From: Cellulomonas aerilata
GTDB lineage: Bacteria > Actinomycetota > Actinomycetes > Actinomycetales > Cellulomonadaceae
Length of the DNA: 64,000 nucleotides
Assembly: GCF_007991755.1 (NCBI RefSeq)
Contig: NZ_BJYY01000013.1
Span: 248,001-312,000, forward strand
Reading direction: 5' to 3'
Of the stretch, positions 8,033 through 16,238 are shown one piece after another. The notes under the pieces are model-generated. The model saw only the letters and a list, made by a program, of their open reading frames with translations, was not told the origin of the DNA and did not search any database. Both the position numbers and the translations under genes were made by a program. The stretch's first letter is position 1, and the number at the start of each line of letters is the position of its first letter.

Positions 8033-9280
8033 ATGGTCTCGACAACTTCCCCAGCCGCGCCGACGGGCGACCCGGTCGTCGATGCCGACGGCCGGGGCGC
8101 CGGAGTGCCGCCTGGCCTGCTGACGGACCGGGTGTACCTCGACTACAACGCCACGACGCCGGTCGACACCCGGGTGGTGGACGCCTTGGTGTCGACCCTG
8201 CTCACCGACTTCGGGAACCCGTCCAGCACTCACGCGTACGGGCTGGCCGCCGCAGAGGCGCTGGCGCGCGCCCGCGAGCAGGTGGCTCGGCTGATCGGTG
8301 TGCCCGCGGGACGGCTGACGTTCACCGGTAGCGGGACGGAAGCGGACGCGCTGGCGATCCGCGGGGTCGTGGCAGCAGCGGTCGACGCGGGCACCCGTGC
8401 ACCGCACGTCATCACCCAGGCCACCGAGCACCCCGCCGTGCTGGCGGCGTGCCGCTCGGCGGTGGCCCACCATGGCGCGCGGTTGACCGTCCTGCGGGTC
8501 GACGAGCTCGGGCGAGTGAGCCCCGAGGACCTCCGCGAGGCCGTCGGAGAGAAGACGGTGCTGGTCTCGGTGATGCACGCGAACAACGAGACCGGAACCA
8601 TGCAGCCGATCGCCGAGCTCGCGCAGATCGCGCACGAGGCGGGTGCGCTGTTCCACACGGACGCCGCCCAGACGGTGGGCAAGCTCCCGCTGGATGCGAG
8701 CAGCTTCGGTGTGGACCTGCTGACCCTGGTGGGGCACAAGATGTACGCCCCCAAGGGCATCGCCGCGCTGTACGTCCGTGATGGCGTGCCAGTCACCCCG
8801 CTCATCGGTGGTGGTGGGCAGGAGTGGGGCATGCGCCCCGGAACGGAGAACGTGGCCTACGCCGTCGCGCTGGGTGTCGCGGCGGAGCTGGCGGGTGCGG
8901 AGCTGGCCAACGGTGCTCCCGGGCGTCTGGCGGCCCTGCGGGACCATCTGCACCGGCGGCTGGAGGTCGCTCTGCCAGGTCGGGTGCACCTCAACGGAGA
9001 CCCTGAGCGGCGCCTGCCCCACACGCTCAACGTCAGCATCGACGGCACCCGGTCCCACGAGCTCCTCGACACCTGTGGGCACGTGGCGGCGTCCGCCGGA
9101 TCGGCATGCCACGCCGGTCGCCAGCAGGCGTCGCCCGTGCTCACCGCGATGGGTCTGCCGCCGACCCGGGGGCTGTCCGCGCTCAGGCTCACCATCGGCC
9201 GGTGGACGACCGCCGCCGACATCGACAGAGCGTCCGACGAGCTCGTGCGCGCGGTCCTCGGCCGGTGCCGCCGGCCCTGA
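8033..9280 (+). CDS. Cysteine desulfurase (NifS/IscS-like, class V aminotransferase)
   Basis: PLP enzyme of 415 residues that removes sulfur (or selenium) from cysteine (or selenocysteine). The start at 8033 has GGGAG about eight bases upstream, and LDYNATTPVD, the family's opening motif, follows near residue 35. Lys236 in GHKMYAPKG should hold PLP, HTDAAQ precedes it, and Cys359 in SAGSACHAG is the catalytic cysteine on a short NifS-type loop. It sits between the formate transporter and selD, so a role in supplying selenium to SelD is attractive. Sulfur mobilisation for Fe-S clusters or for FdhA sulfuration (the FdhD route) is equally possible. The family is certain; the role is inferred. 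Confidence 0.92.
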   Translation: MVSTTSPAAPTGDPVVDADGRGAGVPPGLLTDRVYLDYNATTPVDTRVVDALVSTLLTDFGNPSSTHAYGLAAAEALARAREQVARLIGVPAGRLTFTGSGTEADALAIRGVVAAAVDAGTRAPHVITQATEHPAVLAACRSAVAHHGARLTVLRVDELGRVSPEDLREAVGEKTVLVSVMHANNETGTMQPIAELAQIAHEAGALFHTDAAQTVGKLPLDASSFGVDLLTLVGHKMYAPKGIAALYVRDGVPVTPLIGGGGQEWGMRPGTENVAYAVALGVAAELAGAELANGAPGRLAALRDHLHRRLEVALPGRVHLNGDPERRLPHTLNVSIDGTRSHELLDTCGHVAASAGSACHAGRQQASPVLTAMGLPPTRGLSALRLTIGRWTTAADIDRASDELVRAVLGRCRRP

Positions 9281-9363
9281 GCTGCAGCTCTCTCGCCATC
9301 GACCCGGCACTCCTGGCGACCACCTGCGGCGCCGCGGGCGGTCCGGCGATCCTCGCTGACCGC

Positions 9364-10380
9364 CTATCGGATGACGAGCGGGAGCTCGCCGGCGGGGATC
9401 AGCTCGCCGATGACGGGATGCCCGGGTAGCTCCCCGGCGACCAGGAGCCCCCCGGAGGTCTGGGCGTCGGCGAGCAACAGCAGCTCGTCGTCGTCCACCC
9501 CGGCGTCCAGATGGGGGCGGACCCAGTCCAGGTTGCGCCGGCTCCCGCCCGGCACGAAGCCCTGCGCGAAGGACTCCCGGGCATCGGCGAGGTAGGGCAC
9601 CGCGGCCGCGTCCACGACGGCGGTGACGCCGCTGGCGCGCGCCATCTTGTAGAGATGACCGAGCAGGCCGAAGCCGGTGACGTCCGTGGCGGCCCGGATG
9701 CCCGCGGCGAGGGCCGCCCGGGAGGCATCGCGGTTCAGGGTGACCATGGTCTCGACGGCCTGCTCGAAGCGCTGCCCGGTCGCCTTGTGCCGGTTGTTGA
9801 GGATGCCCAGCCCGAGGGGCTTGGTCAGGGTCAACGCGGCACCGGGGGTCGCGGCGTCGTTGCGCAGCAGGGTGTCAGCGGTGCCGAAGCCGGTGACGGC
9901 CAGGCCGTACTTGGGCTCCGGGTCGTCGATGCTGTGCCCGCCGGCCAGGTGCACGCCGGCTTCCTGGCAGATGTCGGCGCCGCCTCGCAGCACCTCGGCG
10001 GCGAGCTCGAACGGGATCCTTGCGCGCGGCCACCCCAGCAGGTTGATCGCCAGCAGCGGCTCACCCCCCATCGCGTAGACGTCGGACAGGGCGTTGGCGG
10101 CGGCGATCCGGCCCCAGTCGTAGGCGTCGTCCACGACCGGGGTGAAGAAGTCGGCGGTCGCGATCACCGCACGCCCGCCCGGGCCCGCGTCGATCCGCAC
10201 GGCGGCGCCGTCGTCCCCGTGCTCGAGGCCCACGATGAGGTCACCGACCCCGGTCCCGGCCGCGCGGCCGCCCGGCAGGTCCGCCAGCACGCGCTCGAGC
10301 TCGCCGGGCGGCACCTTGCAGGCGCACCCACCACCGGCGGCGTACTGGGTCAGGCGAACGTCGACGAGCTCGCTGGTCAT
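9364..10380 (-). CDS. selD: Selenide, water dikinase (selenophosphate synthase)
   Basis: Makes selenophosphate, the selenium donor, from selenide and ATP. The 338-residue protein has the active-site segment GGGCACKVPP with Cys19, Cys21 and Lys22, equivalent to Cys17/Cys19/Lys20 of the E. coli enzyme, so it is the cysteine form and not itself a selenoprotein. The glycine-rich PurM-like ATP motifs follow (VGDLIVGLEHGDDGA, DFFTPVVDD, NALSDVYAMGG). It is divergent from the tRNA-Sec-selA-selB unit, with 50 bases between. A degraded copy of its 3' end lies at 5883-6010. Confidence 0.96.
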   Translation of the reverse strand: MTSELVDVRLTQYAAGGGCACKVPPGELERVLADLPGGRAAGTGVGDLIVGLEHGDDGAAVRIDAGPGGRAVIATADFFTPVVDDAYDWGRIAAANALSDVYAMGGEPLLAINLLGWPRARIPFELAAEVLRGGADICQEAGVHLAGGHSIDDPEPKYGLAVTGFGTADTLLRNDAATPGAALTLTKPLGLGILNNRHKATGQRFEQAVETMVTLNRDASRAALAAGIRAATDVTGFGLLGHLYKMARASGVTAVVDAAAVPYLADARESFAQGFVPGGSRRNLDWVRPHLDAGVDDDELLLLADAQTSGGLLVAGELPGHPVIGELIPAGELPLVIR

Positions 10381-10430
10381 CGGGCCAGGCTAGGAGGTGC
10401 GTCAAGGTCGCGCGTCCCTAGGATGACCGC

Positions 10431-10525
10431 GGAGGCGTTCCTCGTCTGGTGACGGGCGCGGTCTTCAACACCGTAGTGACCGAGCATCTCGGTCAGGCGG
10501 GTTCGATTCCCGTCCGCCTCCGCCA
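10431..10525 (+). tRNA. selC: tRNA-Sec (anticodon UCA)
   Basis: A 95-base tRNA with the unusual selenocysteine features. The acceptor runs GGAGGCG against CGCCTCC, with the eighth pair mismatched. The D stem has six pairs (CTCGTC/GACGGG) around a four-base loop. The anticodon TCA is at 10465-10467, and an 8-bp variable arm (TGACCGAG/CTCGGTCA) has a three-base loop. The T arm is TTCGATT, with discriminator G and an encoded CCA. It decodes the UGA of fdhA and lies six bases before selA. Confidence 0.96.
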
Positions 10526-10531
10526 GACGGT

Positions 10532-11908
10532 GTGTCCCTGGGCCGGCTCCGGTCCGACGTCGGCCGGAGGTGGCACGTGACGGACCCGCACGTGACGGAC
10601 CCGCGCCGTGCCACGCCCCGCGCCGACGCCGTGCTGGCCGACCCGCGGCTGCAGGAGGCGGCGCGGCGCCTGGGCACCGCTGCGGTCAAGCGCGTCGTGG
10701 CGACGACGCTCGACCGCTGCCGGGCCGGCGAGATCGCCCCGGGGGACGTCGTGCCGCAGGCGGTGGCGGACCTCCCGCGGCACGCGACGGCCCTGCGCCG
10801 CGTCGTCAACGCCACCGGGGTCGTCGTGCACACCAACCTCGGGCGGGCGCCGCTCTCGGCGGCAGCCGTCGAGGCGCTGGGCGTGGTGGCCGGCACGACC
10901 GACGTCGAGCTCGACCTGGCGACCGGTCGGCGGGCACGGCGCGGGCGCTCGGCGATGGCGGCGCTCGCCGCGGCGGTGCCCGACGCCGGTGCGGTGCACG
11001 TCGTCAACAACGGCGCCGCGGCCCTCGCCCTGGTCACCTGCGCCCTCGCGTCCGGCCGGGAGATCGTCGTCGCGCGCGGGGAGCTTGTGGAGATCGGTGA
11101 CGGCTTCCGCATCCCGGAGCTGCTGGAGTCCCTGGGTGCCCGGCTGCGCGAGGTCGGGACGACGAACCGCGTCCGTCTGGCCGACTACGCCGCCGCCGTC
11201 GGCGAGCGGACCGCGTTCGTGCTCAAGGTCCACCCGTCGAACTTCGTCGTCTCCGGCTTCACCTCGTCCGTCGCGATCTCCGAGCTCGCCTCGCTGCCGG
11301 TGCCCGTGGTCGCCGACATCGGCTCGGGGCTGCTCACGCCGCACCCCCGGCTCCCGGACGAGCCGAGCGCCGCGTCGGCCCTGCGCGCGGGCGCCGACCT
11401 CGTGACCGCCTCGGGGGACAAGCTCCTCGGCGGCCCGCAGTGCGGGCTGATGCTGGGGCGTGCCGACCTCGTCGAGGCGTTGCGGCGGCACCCGTTCGCG
11501 CGGGCGCTCCGGGTGGACAAGCTGACGCTCGCCGCTCTCGAGGCCACCCTCACCGGACCACCGGCGCCGGTCGTCACCGCGCTCTCCACCAGCCCTGCCG
11601 TCCTCCTGGAGCGGGCGGAGGCGGTCGCCGCGCGGCTGTCACCCACCGTCGACGCGGCGGCCGTGCCGTCCCGCGCCGCGGTGGGCGGCGGGGGTGCTCC
11701 CGAGGTCGCGCTGCCCAGCGCGGCCGTCTCCCTGCCCGCCCACCTGGCAGGCCCGCTGCGGCTCGACCCGGACCAGCCGGTGATGGGCCGGGTCGAGCGC
11801 GGCCGGCTGCTGCTGGACCTGATCGCCGTCCCCGCCGAGGACGACGCGCTCCTGGTGGACGCCGTGCTGCGGGTCGCGTCCCACCGCGACCTCCCGGACC
11901 CGGCCTAG
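10532..11908 (+). CDS. selA: L-seryl-tRNA(Sec) selenium transferase
   Basis: PLP enzyme converting Ser-tRNA(Sec) to Sec-tRNA(Sec) with selenophosphate. The 458-residue frame begins with GTG six bases after the tRNA-Sec gene; an in-frame GTG at 10571 is another possible start. The SelA motif INATGVVVHTNLGRAPLS is present as VVNATGVVVHTNLGRAPL, and Lys297 in TASGDKLLGGPQCG is the PLP lysine. The length matches bacterial SelA. Its TAG shares one base with the GTG of selB, so selC-selA-selB look like one transcription unit. Confidence 0.95.
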   Translation: MSLGRLRSDVGRRWHVTDPHVTDPRRATPRADAVLADPRLQEAARRLGTAAVKRVVATTLDRCRAGEIAPGDVVPQAVADLPRHATALRRVVNATGVVVHTNLGRAPLSAAAVEALGVVAGTTDVELDLATGRRARRGRSAMAALAAAVPDAGAVHVVNNGAAALALVTCALASGREIVVARGELVEIGDGFRIPELLESLGARLREVGTTNRVRLADYAAAVGERTAFVLKVHPSNFVVSGFTSSVAISELASLPVPVVADIGSGLLTPHPRLPDEPSAASALRAGADLVTASGDKLLGGPQCGLMLGRADLVEALRRHPFARALRVDKLTLAALEATLTGPPAPVVTALSTSPAVLLERAEAVAARLSPTVDAAAVPSRAAVGGGGAPEVALPSAAVSLPAHLAGPLRLDPDQPVMGRVERGRLLLDLIAVPAEDDALLVDAVLRVASHRDLPDPA

Positions 11909-13656
11909 TGCACGTCGTCGCCACGGCCGGACATGTGGACCACGGCAAGTCCGCCCTGGTCCGGGCGCTGACCGGCACCGATCCCGACCGCCTGGAGGAG
12001 GAGCGCCGGCGCGGTCTGTCGATCCGGCTGGGCTACGCCTGGACCTCCCTGCCCGGCGCCGGCGACGTCGCCTTCGTCGACGTGCCCGGCCACGAGCGGT
12101 TCATCACCACCATGTTGGCCGGGGTGGGACCGGTACCGGCCGTGCTGTTCGTGGTCGCCGCCGACGACCTCTGGATGCCCCAGGCCGCCGAGCACCTGGC
12201 AGCCCTCGACGCCCTGCAGGTGCAGCACGCCGTCGTGGCGGTCACGCGCAGCGACCTCGCCGACCCTGCCCCGGCCGAGGCCCGGGTCGCGGCGCAGCTC
12301 GACGGCACCTCGCTGCAGGGCTCCCCCGTCGTGCCGGTGAGCAGCCGCACGGGCAGCGGGCTCCCCGTCCTGCGGGCCAGGCTGGTCGAGCTGGTCACCC
12401 ACGTGCCGGTCCCCGATCCCCACGCCGACGTGAGGCTGTGGGTCGACCGCCGCTTCACGATCAGCGGGGCGGGGACGGTCGTGACCGGCACGCTCCCGGC
12501 CGGGACCGTCGCGGTCGGTGACCGCCTCGGCACCGGGACGGGGACGGTCCGGGTGCGGGGCGTCCAGACGCTCGGGCGGACGGTGGAGTCGGTGTCCGGG
12601 CTGGCCCGGGTCGCGCTCAACGTCTCGGGTGACGTGACGGACCTCGATCGGACCGGCTGCCTGACCACACCCGGCGCGCACCGCTGGACCGAGGTGATCG
12701 ACGTCCGCCTCGTCGGCGAGGTGGACCGCCTGCCGCTGCAGCCGATGCTGCACGTCGGCGCCATGTCGCTCACGGTGCGGTGCCGGCCGCTGGCCGACGA
12801 CCTGGTGCGCCTCACCCTGCCGCAGCCGCTGCCGCTGCGCGTGGGGGACCGGGCACTCGTGCGGGACCCGGGCAGCCGGCAGGTGTGGGGCGTGCAGGTC
12901 CTGGACCCGCTGCCGCCGCCGCTACGCCGGCGGGGCGCGGCGCTCGACCGGGCCCGCGCACTGCGCGCCGTCAGCGGCGAGCCGGACCTCGTCTCCGAGG
13001 TGGACCGACGCCAGGTGGTGGACGTCGACACCCTGCGCCAGGTCGGGGTCCCCGACCTCGCGGCCCCCGGTCCCGTCGTCAGGGCCGGACGCTGGGTGAT
13101 GAGTGCCGGCCGGGCGGAGCTCGCCGCCGGCCAGGTCCTGCAGACCCTGGCCGAGCACGACCGCGCGCACCCGCTGGAGCGGGGGCTGCCCCTGACGGTG
13201 CTGGCCGACCGGGTCGGGCTGCCGTCCCCCGACCTCGTCGCCGCCGTGGTGCGCGAGCCCCTCCGGGTGGTGGGCGGTCGCGTGATGGCCGCGGCGGTCG
13301 ACGTCCTCCCCGCGGAGCTCGAGCGGGCCCTCGCGACGCTGGCCGACGACCTGGCCGGTAACCCGTTCCAGGCGCCCACCGCCGACCGGCTCCGCGACCT
13401 CGGGCTCGACGCGGCTCGGGTCGCCGCAGCGGCGAAGGCGGGCCGGCTGCTGCGGCTCGCACCGGGCATCGTGCTGATGCCCGACGCCGACAGGCGCGCG
13501 GTGGACGCGCTGACCGACCTGCCCCAGCCGTTCACGACCAGCGAGGCGCGGTCGCGGCTGGGGACCAGCCGCCGGGTCGTCCTCCCCCTCCTGGAGCACC
13601 TCGACCGTGCGCGGCTCACCCGACGGCTCCCCGACGACCGGCGGGTCGTGCTCTAG
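11908..13656 (+). CDS. selB: Selenocysteine-specific translation elongation factor
   Basis: GTPase that carries Sec-tRNA to the ribosome and recognises the SECIS. The GTG at 11908 overlaps the selA stop and gives 582 residues beginning directly with the G1 motif (GHVDHGKS, residues 8-15). G3 is DVPGHERF and G4 is the variant VTRSDL. Beta-barrel domains follow (WVDRRFTISGAGTVVTGTL), and the C-terminal 250 residues fit the winged-helix array that binds SECIS RNA, ending RRLPDDRRVVL. The open frame continues upstream of 11908 but overlaps selA there. Its 3' end overlaps the convergent rhodanese gene by four bases. Confidence 0.95.
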   Translation: MHVVATAGHVDHGKSALVRALTGTDPDRLEEERRRGLSIRLGYAWTSLPGAGDVAFVDVPGHERFITTMLAGVGPVPAVLFVVAADDLWMPQAAEHLAALDALQVQHAVVAVTRSDLADPAPAEARVAAQLDGTSLQGSPVVPVSSRTGSGLPVLRARLVELVTHVPVPDPHADVRLWVDRRFTISGAGTVVTGTLPAGTVAVGDRLGTGTGTVRVRGVQTLGRTVESVSGLARVALNVSGDVTDLDRTGCLTTPGAHRWTEVIDVRLVGEVDRLPLQPMLHVGAMSLTVRCRPLADDLVRLTLPQPLPLRVGDRALVRDPGSRQVWGVQVLDPLPPPLRRRGAALDRARALRAVSGEPDLVSEVDRRQVVDVDTLRQVGVPDLAAPGPVVRAGRWVMSAGRAELAAGQVLQTLAEHDRAHPLERGLPLTVLADRVGLPSPDLVAAVVREPLRVVGGRVMAAAVDVLPAELERALATLADDLAGNPFQAPTADRLRDLGLDAARVAAAAKAGRLLRLAPGIVLMPDADRRAVDALTDLPQPFTTSEARSRLGTSRRVVLPLLEHLDRARLTRRLPDDRRVVL

Positions 13657-14111
13657 GTCGCGGCCGACCCCGGGCGGCCACCGGCGCGCAGCCAGGCCTG
13701 GAACCCCCCGACCAGGTCCGTCGCACGGACGCAACCGAGCCGGCGCAAGGTGGCCGCAGCCAGGCTCGAGCTGTAGCCCTCGTTGCAGACGACGATGATG
13801 CGACGGTGAGGGTCGTCGGCGTCGGGCAGCCGGTGGGGGCTCGTCGGGTCGAGTCTCCACTCCAGCACGTTGCGGTCGACCACCACGGCACCGGGCAGCG
13901 CGCCGTCTCTCAGCCTCTGCTCGGCGGGGCGCGTGTCCACCACCAGCGCCCCCGCGTCGATCTCCGCGGCGAGCTCGCCCACGTCGACGCGGTCGAGCCC
14001 CGCCCGCGCCTGCGCCAGCAGGCGGTCGATGGAGGCGGTCGCCTTTCCCCGAGATCCCGGCACGTGCCCAGCATCCCCTGAGCGCACGCGACGTGGGCTC
14101 GAATCGGACAC
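13653..14111 (-). CDS. Single-domain rhodanese-like protein
   Basis: Rhodanese domain of 152 residues, in principle a sulfur (or selenium) transferase carrying a persulfide on an active cysteine. The domain opens with IDAGALVVDTRPAEQR near residue 50, and the active loop is CNEGYSSS near residue 110. The first 20-25 residues are poorly conserved in type, so the true start may be internal. It is convergent with selB. Rhodanese-bound perselenide has been proposed as a selenium carrier, but position alone does not prove such a role here. Confidence 0.8.
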   Translation of the reverse strand: MSDSSPRRVRSGDAGHVPGSRGKATASIDRLLAQARAGLDRVDVGELAAEIDAGALVVDTRPAEQRLRDGALPGAVVVDRNVLEWRLDPTSPHRLPDADDPHRRIIVVCNEGYSSSLAAATLRRLGCVRATDLVGGFQAWLRAGGRPGSAAT

Positions 14112-14200
14112 GGCGCCCTCCGGGGGAACGGAGCCGGTCGCGTTCTGCGCACGTCACGGGGCCTAGATGCCAAGATCGCGACCATGACTGATCTCGACGG

Positions 14201-16012
14201 GTGCGCTGCGCCAGGCCACCGGTCAGCGTGAACCGGGACGACGCCCCCGACTACCAGGCCGTCTTCGCGGGGCTGCCGGCTGCGCTGCTGCTGATGACGA
14301 CGGACTGGCGGGTCGTCGACGTGAGCACGGCCTATCTGGACCTGCTGGGCCGGAGCCGCGAGGACCTGATCGGTCGCGACGTCTTCGAGGTCTTCCCGCC
14401 CGCCCCCGATGCCCTCGACGAGGACGGCGTCCACCCGCTCCAGCGGTCCTTCCAGGCGGCTCACGACACCGGACGGCCGCAGGTGCTGCCGCTGTTCCAG
14501 TACGACGTGGTCGAGCCGGAGACCGGCGGCACCGCCGCTCGCTACTGGTCGCTGGTCGCCGCTCCGCTCCCGGACGTCGACGGGCGCTCGTCACTGGTCG
14601 TGCAGCGGATCGAGGACGTCACCGACTACGTCCAGCAGAGGGACACCCACCACGCCGAGCTCGAGCAGGGAAGGCAGTGGCGCGAGCGTGCCGAGCTGGT
14701 CGAGGCGGACCTGTACGCCCGGATGCAGCAGATCGCCGCCGCGCTGGACGCCAAGGACATGGCCGCGACCCGCCTCGCGCGGCTGGGGCAGATCGCGCTC
14801 CGGCTGACCGGCGCGCGGGACGTCGCCGACCTGGAACGGATCGTCGTGGGTGAGGGCCTGGTCGTGCTGGGCGCCGACGGCGGGGCGATCCTGTCCCGCG
14901 CCGAGGACGGCAGCTGGCGGGCGACGATCAGCAGCACGCTCGGCACCCGGACCCAGATCGACTACGCCTGGTTCCCCTACGACAGCGCCAACCCGGCGGC
15001 GTGGACCGCCCGCACGGGGCAGCGGCTGATCCTGCCGACCGTCGCCGACGGGCTGGCCTTCGACCCGGTGATGGAGGAGGTCTACCGGGTCACCGGCCGC
15101 CGGGGCTGGGTCGCGCTCCCCCTGCAGGTCCGCGAGGAGTGCCTGGGCAGCCTTGCCGTGGCATGGCTGGACGAGCACGAGCCCAGCAGTGACGAGCTCG
15201 ACGTCCTGAACACCTTCGCGGCTCAGTGCGCGCAGGCGCTGGACCGCCTGCAGGCGCTGGACGCCGAGCGGGCGGCCGCGTCCGCCGTCGCGCGGATGTC
15301 CGAGTCGCTCCAGCGCTCGCTGCTCAGTGCACCCCCGCAGCCGCCGGGCCTGCAGATCGCCGTGCGGTACTCCCCTGCCGCGCGCGACGCCGAGGTGGGC
15401 GGCGATTGGTACGACGCGTTCGTCACGCCCGACGGGACGGTCCACCTCGTCGTCGGGGACGTCAGCGGCCACGACCGGGAGGCGGCAGCGTCCATGGCAC
15501 AGGTCCGCAACGTCCTGCGAGGGATCGCGTACGCCGTCACGGAACCCCCCGCCGTGGTCCTGTCGTGGCTGGACCGCGCCGTGCGGGACCTGCAGGACGG
15601 CGTCCTCGCCACCGCCGTGCTCGCGCAGGTGGGACCGGCCGGTCCCGGGCTGCCCGCCGGGCACCGGCGTCTCATGTGGTCCAACGCCGGCCACCCGCCT
15701 CCCGTCCTCGTCGGCCCCGACGGGCACGTGGAGCTGCTCAGCAGCGACCCGGAGCTCATGCTCGGCGTCCGGCCCGAGGCCCCCAGGGGCGACCACCACG
15801 TCGACCTCCAGCCGGGGTCCACCGTCCTGATCTACACCGACGGGCTCGTGGAGCGACGCAACCAGGGCATCGACGCGAGCATCTCCGGCCTCCTGGACCG
15901 CGTCGGCGACCTCGCGGACCTGCCGCTGGAGGCGTTCTGCGACGCCGTCCTGTCGATGCCGCATCCCACCGAGGACGACATCGTGCTCCTGGCCGTCCGG
16001 CTCGACCCGTAG
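14201..16012 (+). CDS. PAS-GAF-SpoIIE (PP2C) signalling phosphatase
   Basis: Sensor phosphatase of 603 residues of the kind that dephosphorylates anti-sigma-factor antagonists. A PAS domain (residues about 20-150, FAGLPAALLLMTTDWRVVDVS) is followed by a helical linker, a GAF domain (about 190-350) and a SpoIIE/PP2C domain (about 375-603). The last has the metal-binding motifs VGGDWYDAF, VVGDVSGHD, IYTDGLVERR and EDDIVLLAVR. The GTG at 14201 is used; a GTG at 14228 is an alternative start just before the PAS domain. A paralogue of the same architecture lies at 20252-22252 on the other strand. Confidence 0.9.
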   Translation: MRCARPPVSVNRDDAPDYQAVFAGLPAALLLMTTDWRVVDVSTAYLDLLGRSREDLIGRDVFEVFPPAPDALDEDGVHPLQRSFQAAHDTGRPQVLPLFQYDVVEPETGGTAARYWSLVAAPLPDVDGRSSLVVQRIEDVTDYVQQRDTHHAELEQGRQWRERAELVEADLYARMQQIAAALDAKDMAATRLARLGQIALRLTGARDVADLERIVVGEGLVVLGADGGAILSRAEDGSWRATISSTLGTRTQIDYAWFPYDSANPAAWTARTGQRLILPTVADGLAFDPVMEEVYRVTGRRGWVALPLQVREECLGSLAVAWLDEHEPSSDELDVLNTFAAQCAQALDRLQALDAERAAASAVARMSESLQRSLLSAPPQPPGLQIAVRYSPAARDAEVGGDWYDAFVTPDGTVHLVVGDVSGHDREAAASMAQVRNVLRGIAYAVTEPPAVVLSWLDRAVRDLQDGVLATAVLAQVGPAGPGLPAGHRRLMWSNAGHPPPVLVGPDGHVELLSSDPELMLGVRPEAPRGDHHVDLQPGSTVLIYTDGLVERRNQGIDASISGLLDRVGDLADLPLEAFCDAVLSMPHPTEDDIVLLAVRLDP

Positions 16013-16110
16013 CCGCTGGCACGCGACGGGGCGAGCGGCGCGGTGCGCCCGTGGCCTGACCGGTCGCCCGCCGATGTTGACGCAAAGGGTGCAGTGCGCT
16101 TCACTGTTTG

Positions 16111-16229
16111 CCTCGGAGGGGAGTAGCCCCGACGCTCCTGTCGTCAGTACGGCACCTCAGGACGGTGACCCGGCGGAGCGGCCCGGTGACGGGTCGGCAA
16201 GACCTCCGGTCAGTGACTCGACCGGAGGT
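16111..16229 (+). promoter_or_regulatory. yybP-ykoY manganese riboswitch with SD-sequestering hairpin
   Basis: The leader of the TerC gene has the yybP-ykoY signature: GGGGAGTAGC (16118-16127) in the first loop, GTCGTCAGTACGG (16140-16152) in the second, and CAAGACCTCC closing the aptamer. Stem P1 pairs CGGAGG (16114-16119) with CCTCCG (16203-16208). The same strand also forms a perfect 10-bp hairpin, ACCTCCGGTC (16202-16211) with GACCGGAGGT (16220-16229), which buries the GGAGG ribosome-binding site (16224-16228). The two stems are mutually exclusive, so manganese binding should free the site and switch translation on. Confidence 0.9.
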
Positions 16230-16238
16230 GGTGCTCTC

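Noticed and set aside
7661-9310. 549-codon open frame antisense to the cysteine desulfurase
   Set aside because: The plus strand has the full set of NifS motifs, while the antisense frame has none.
10431-10525. tRNA-Sec taken for a tRNA-Ser with long variable arm
   Set aside because: The anticodon is TCA (a serine TGA anticodon would be read differently), the D stem has six pairs, and it lies between selD and selA.
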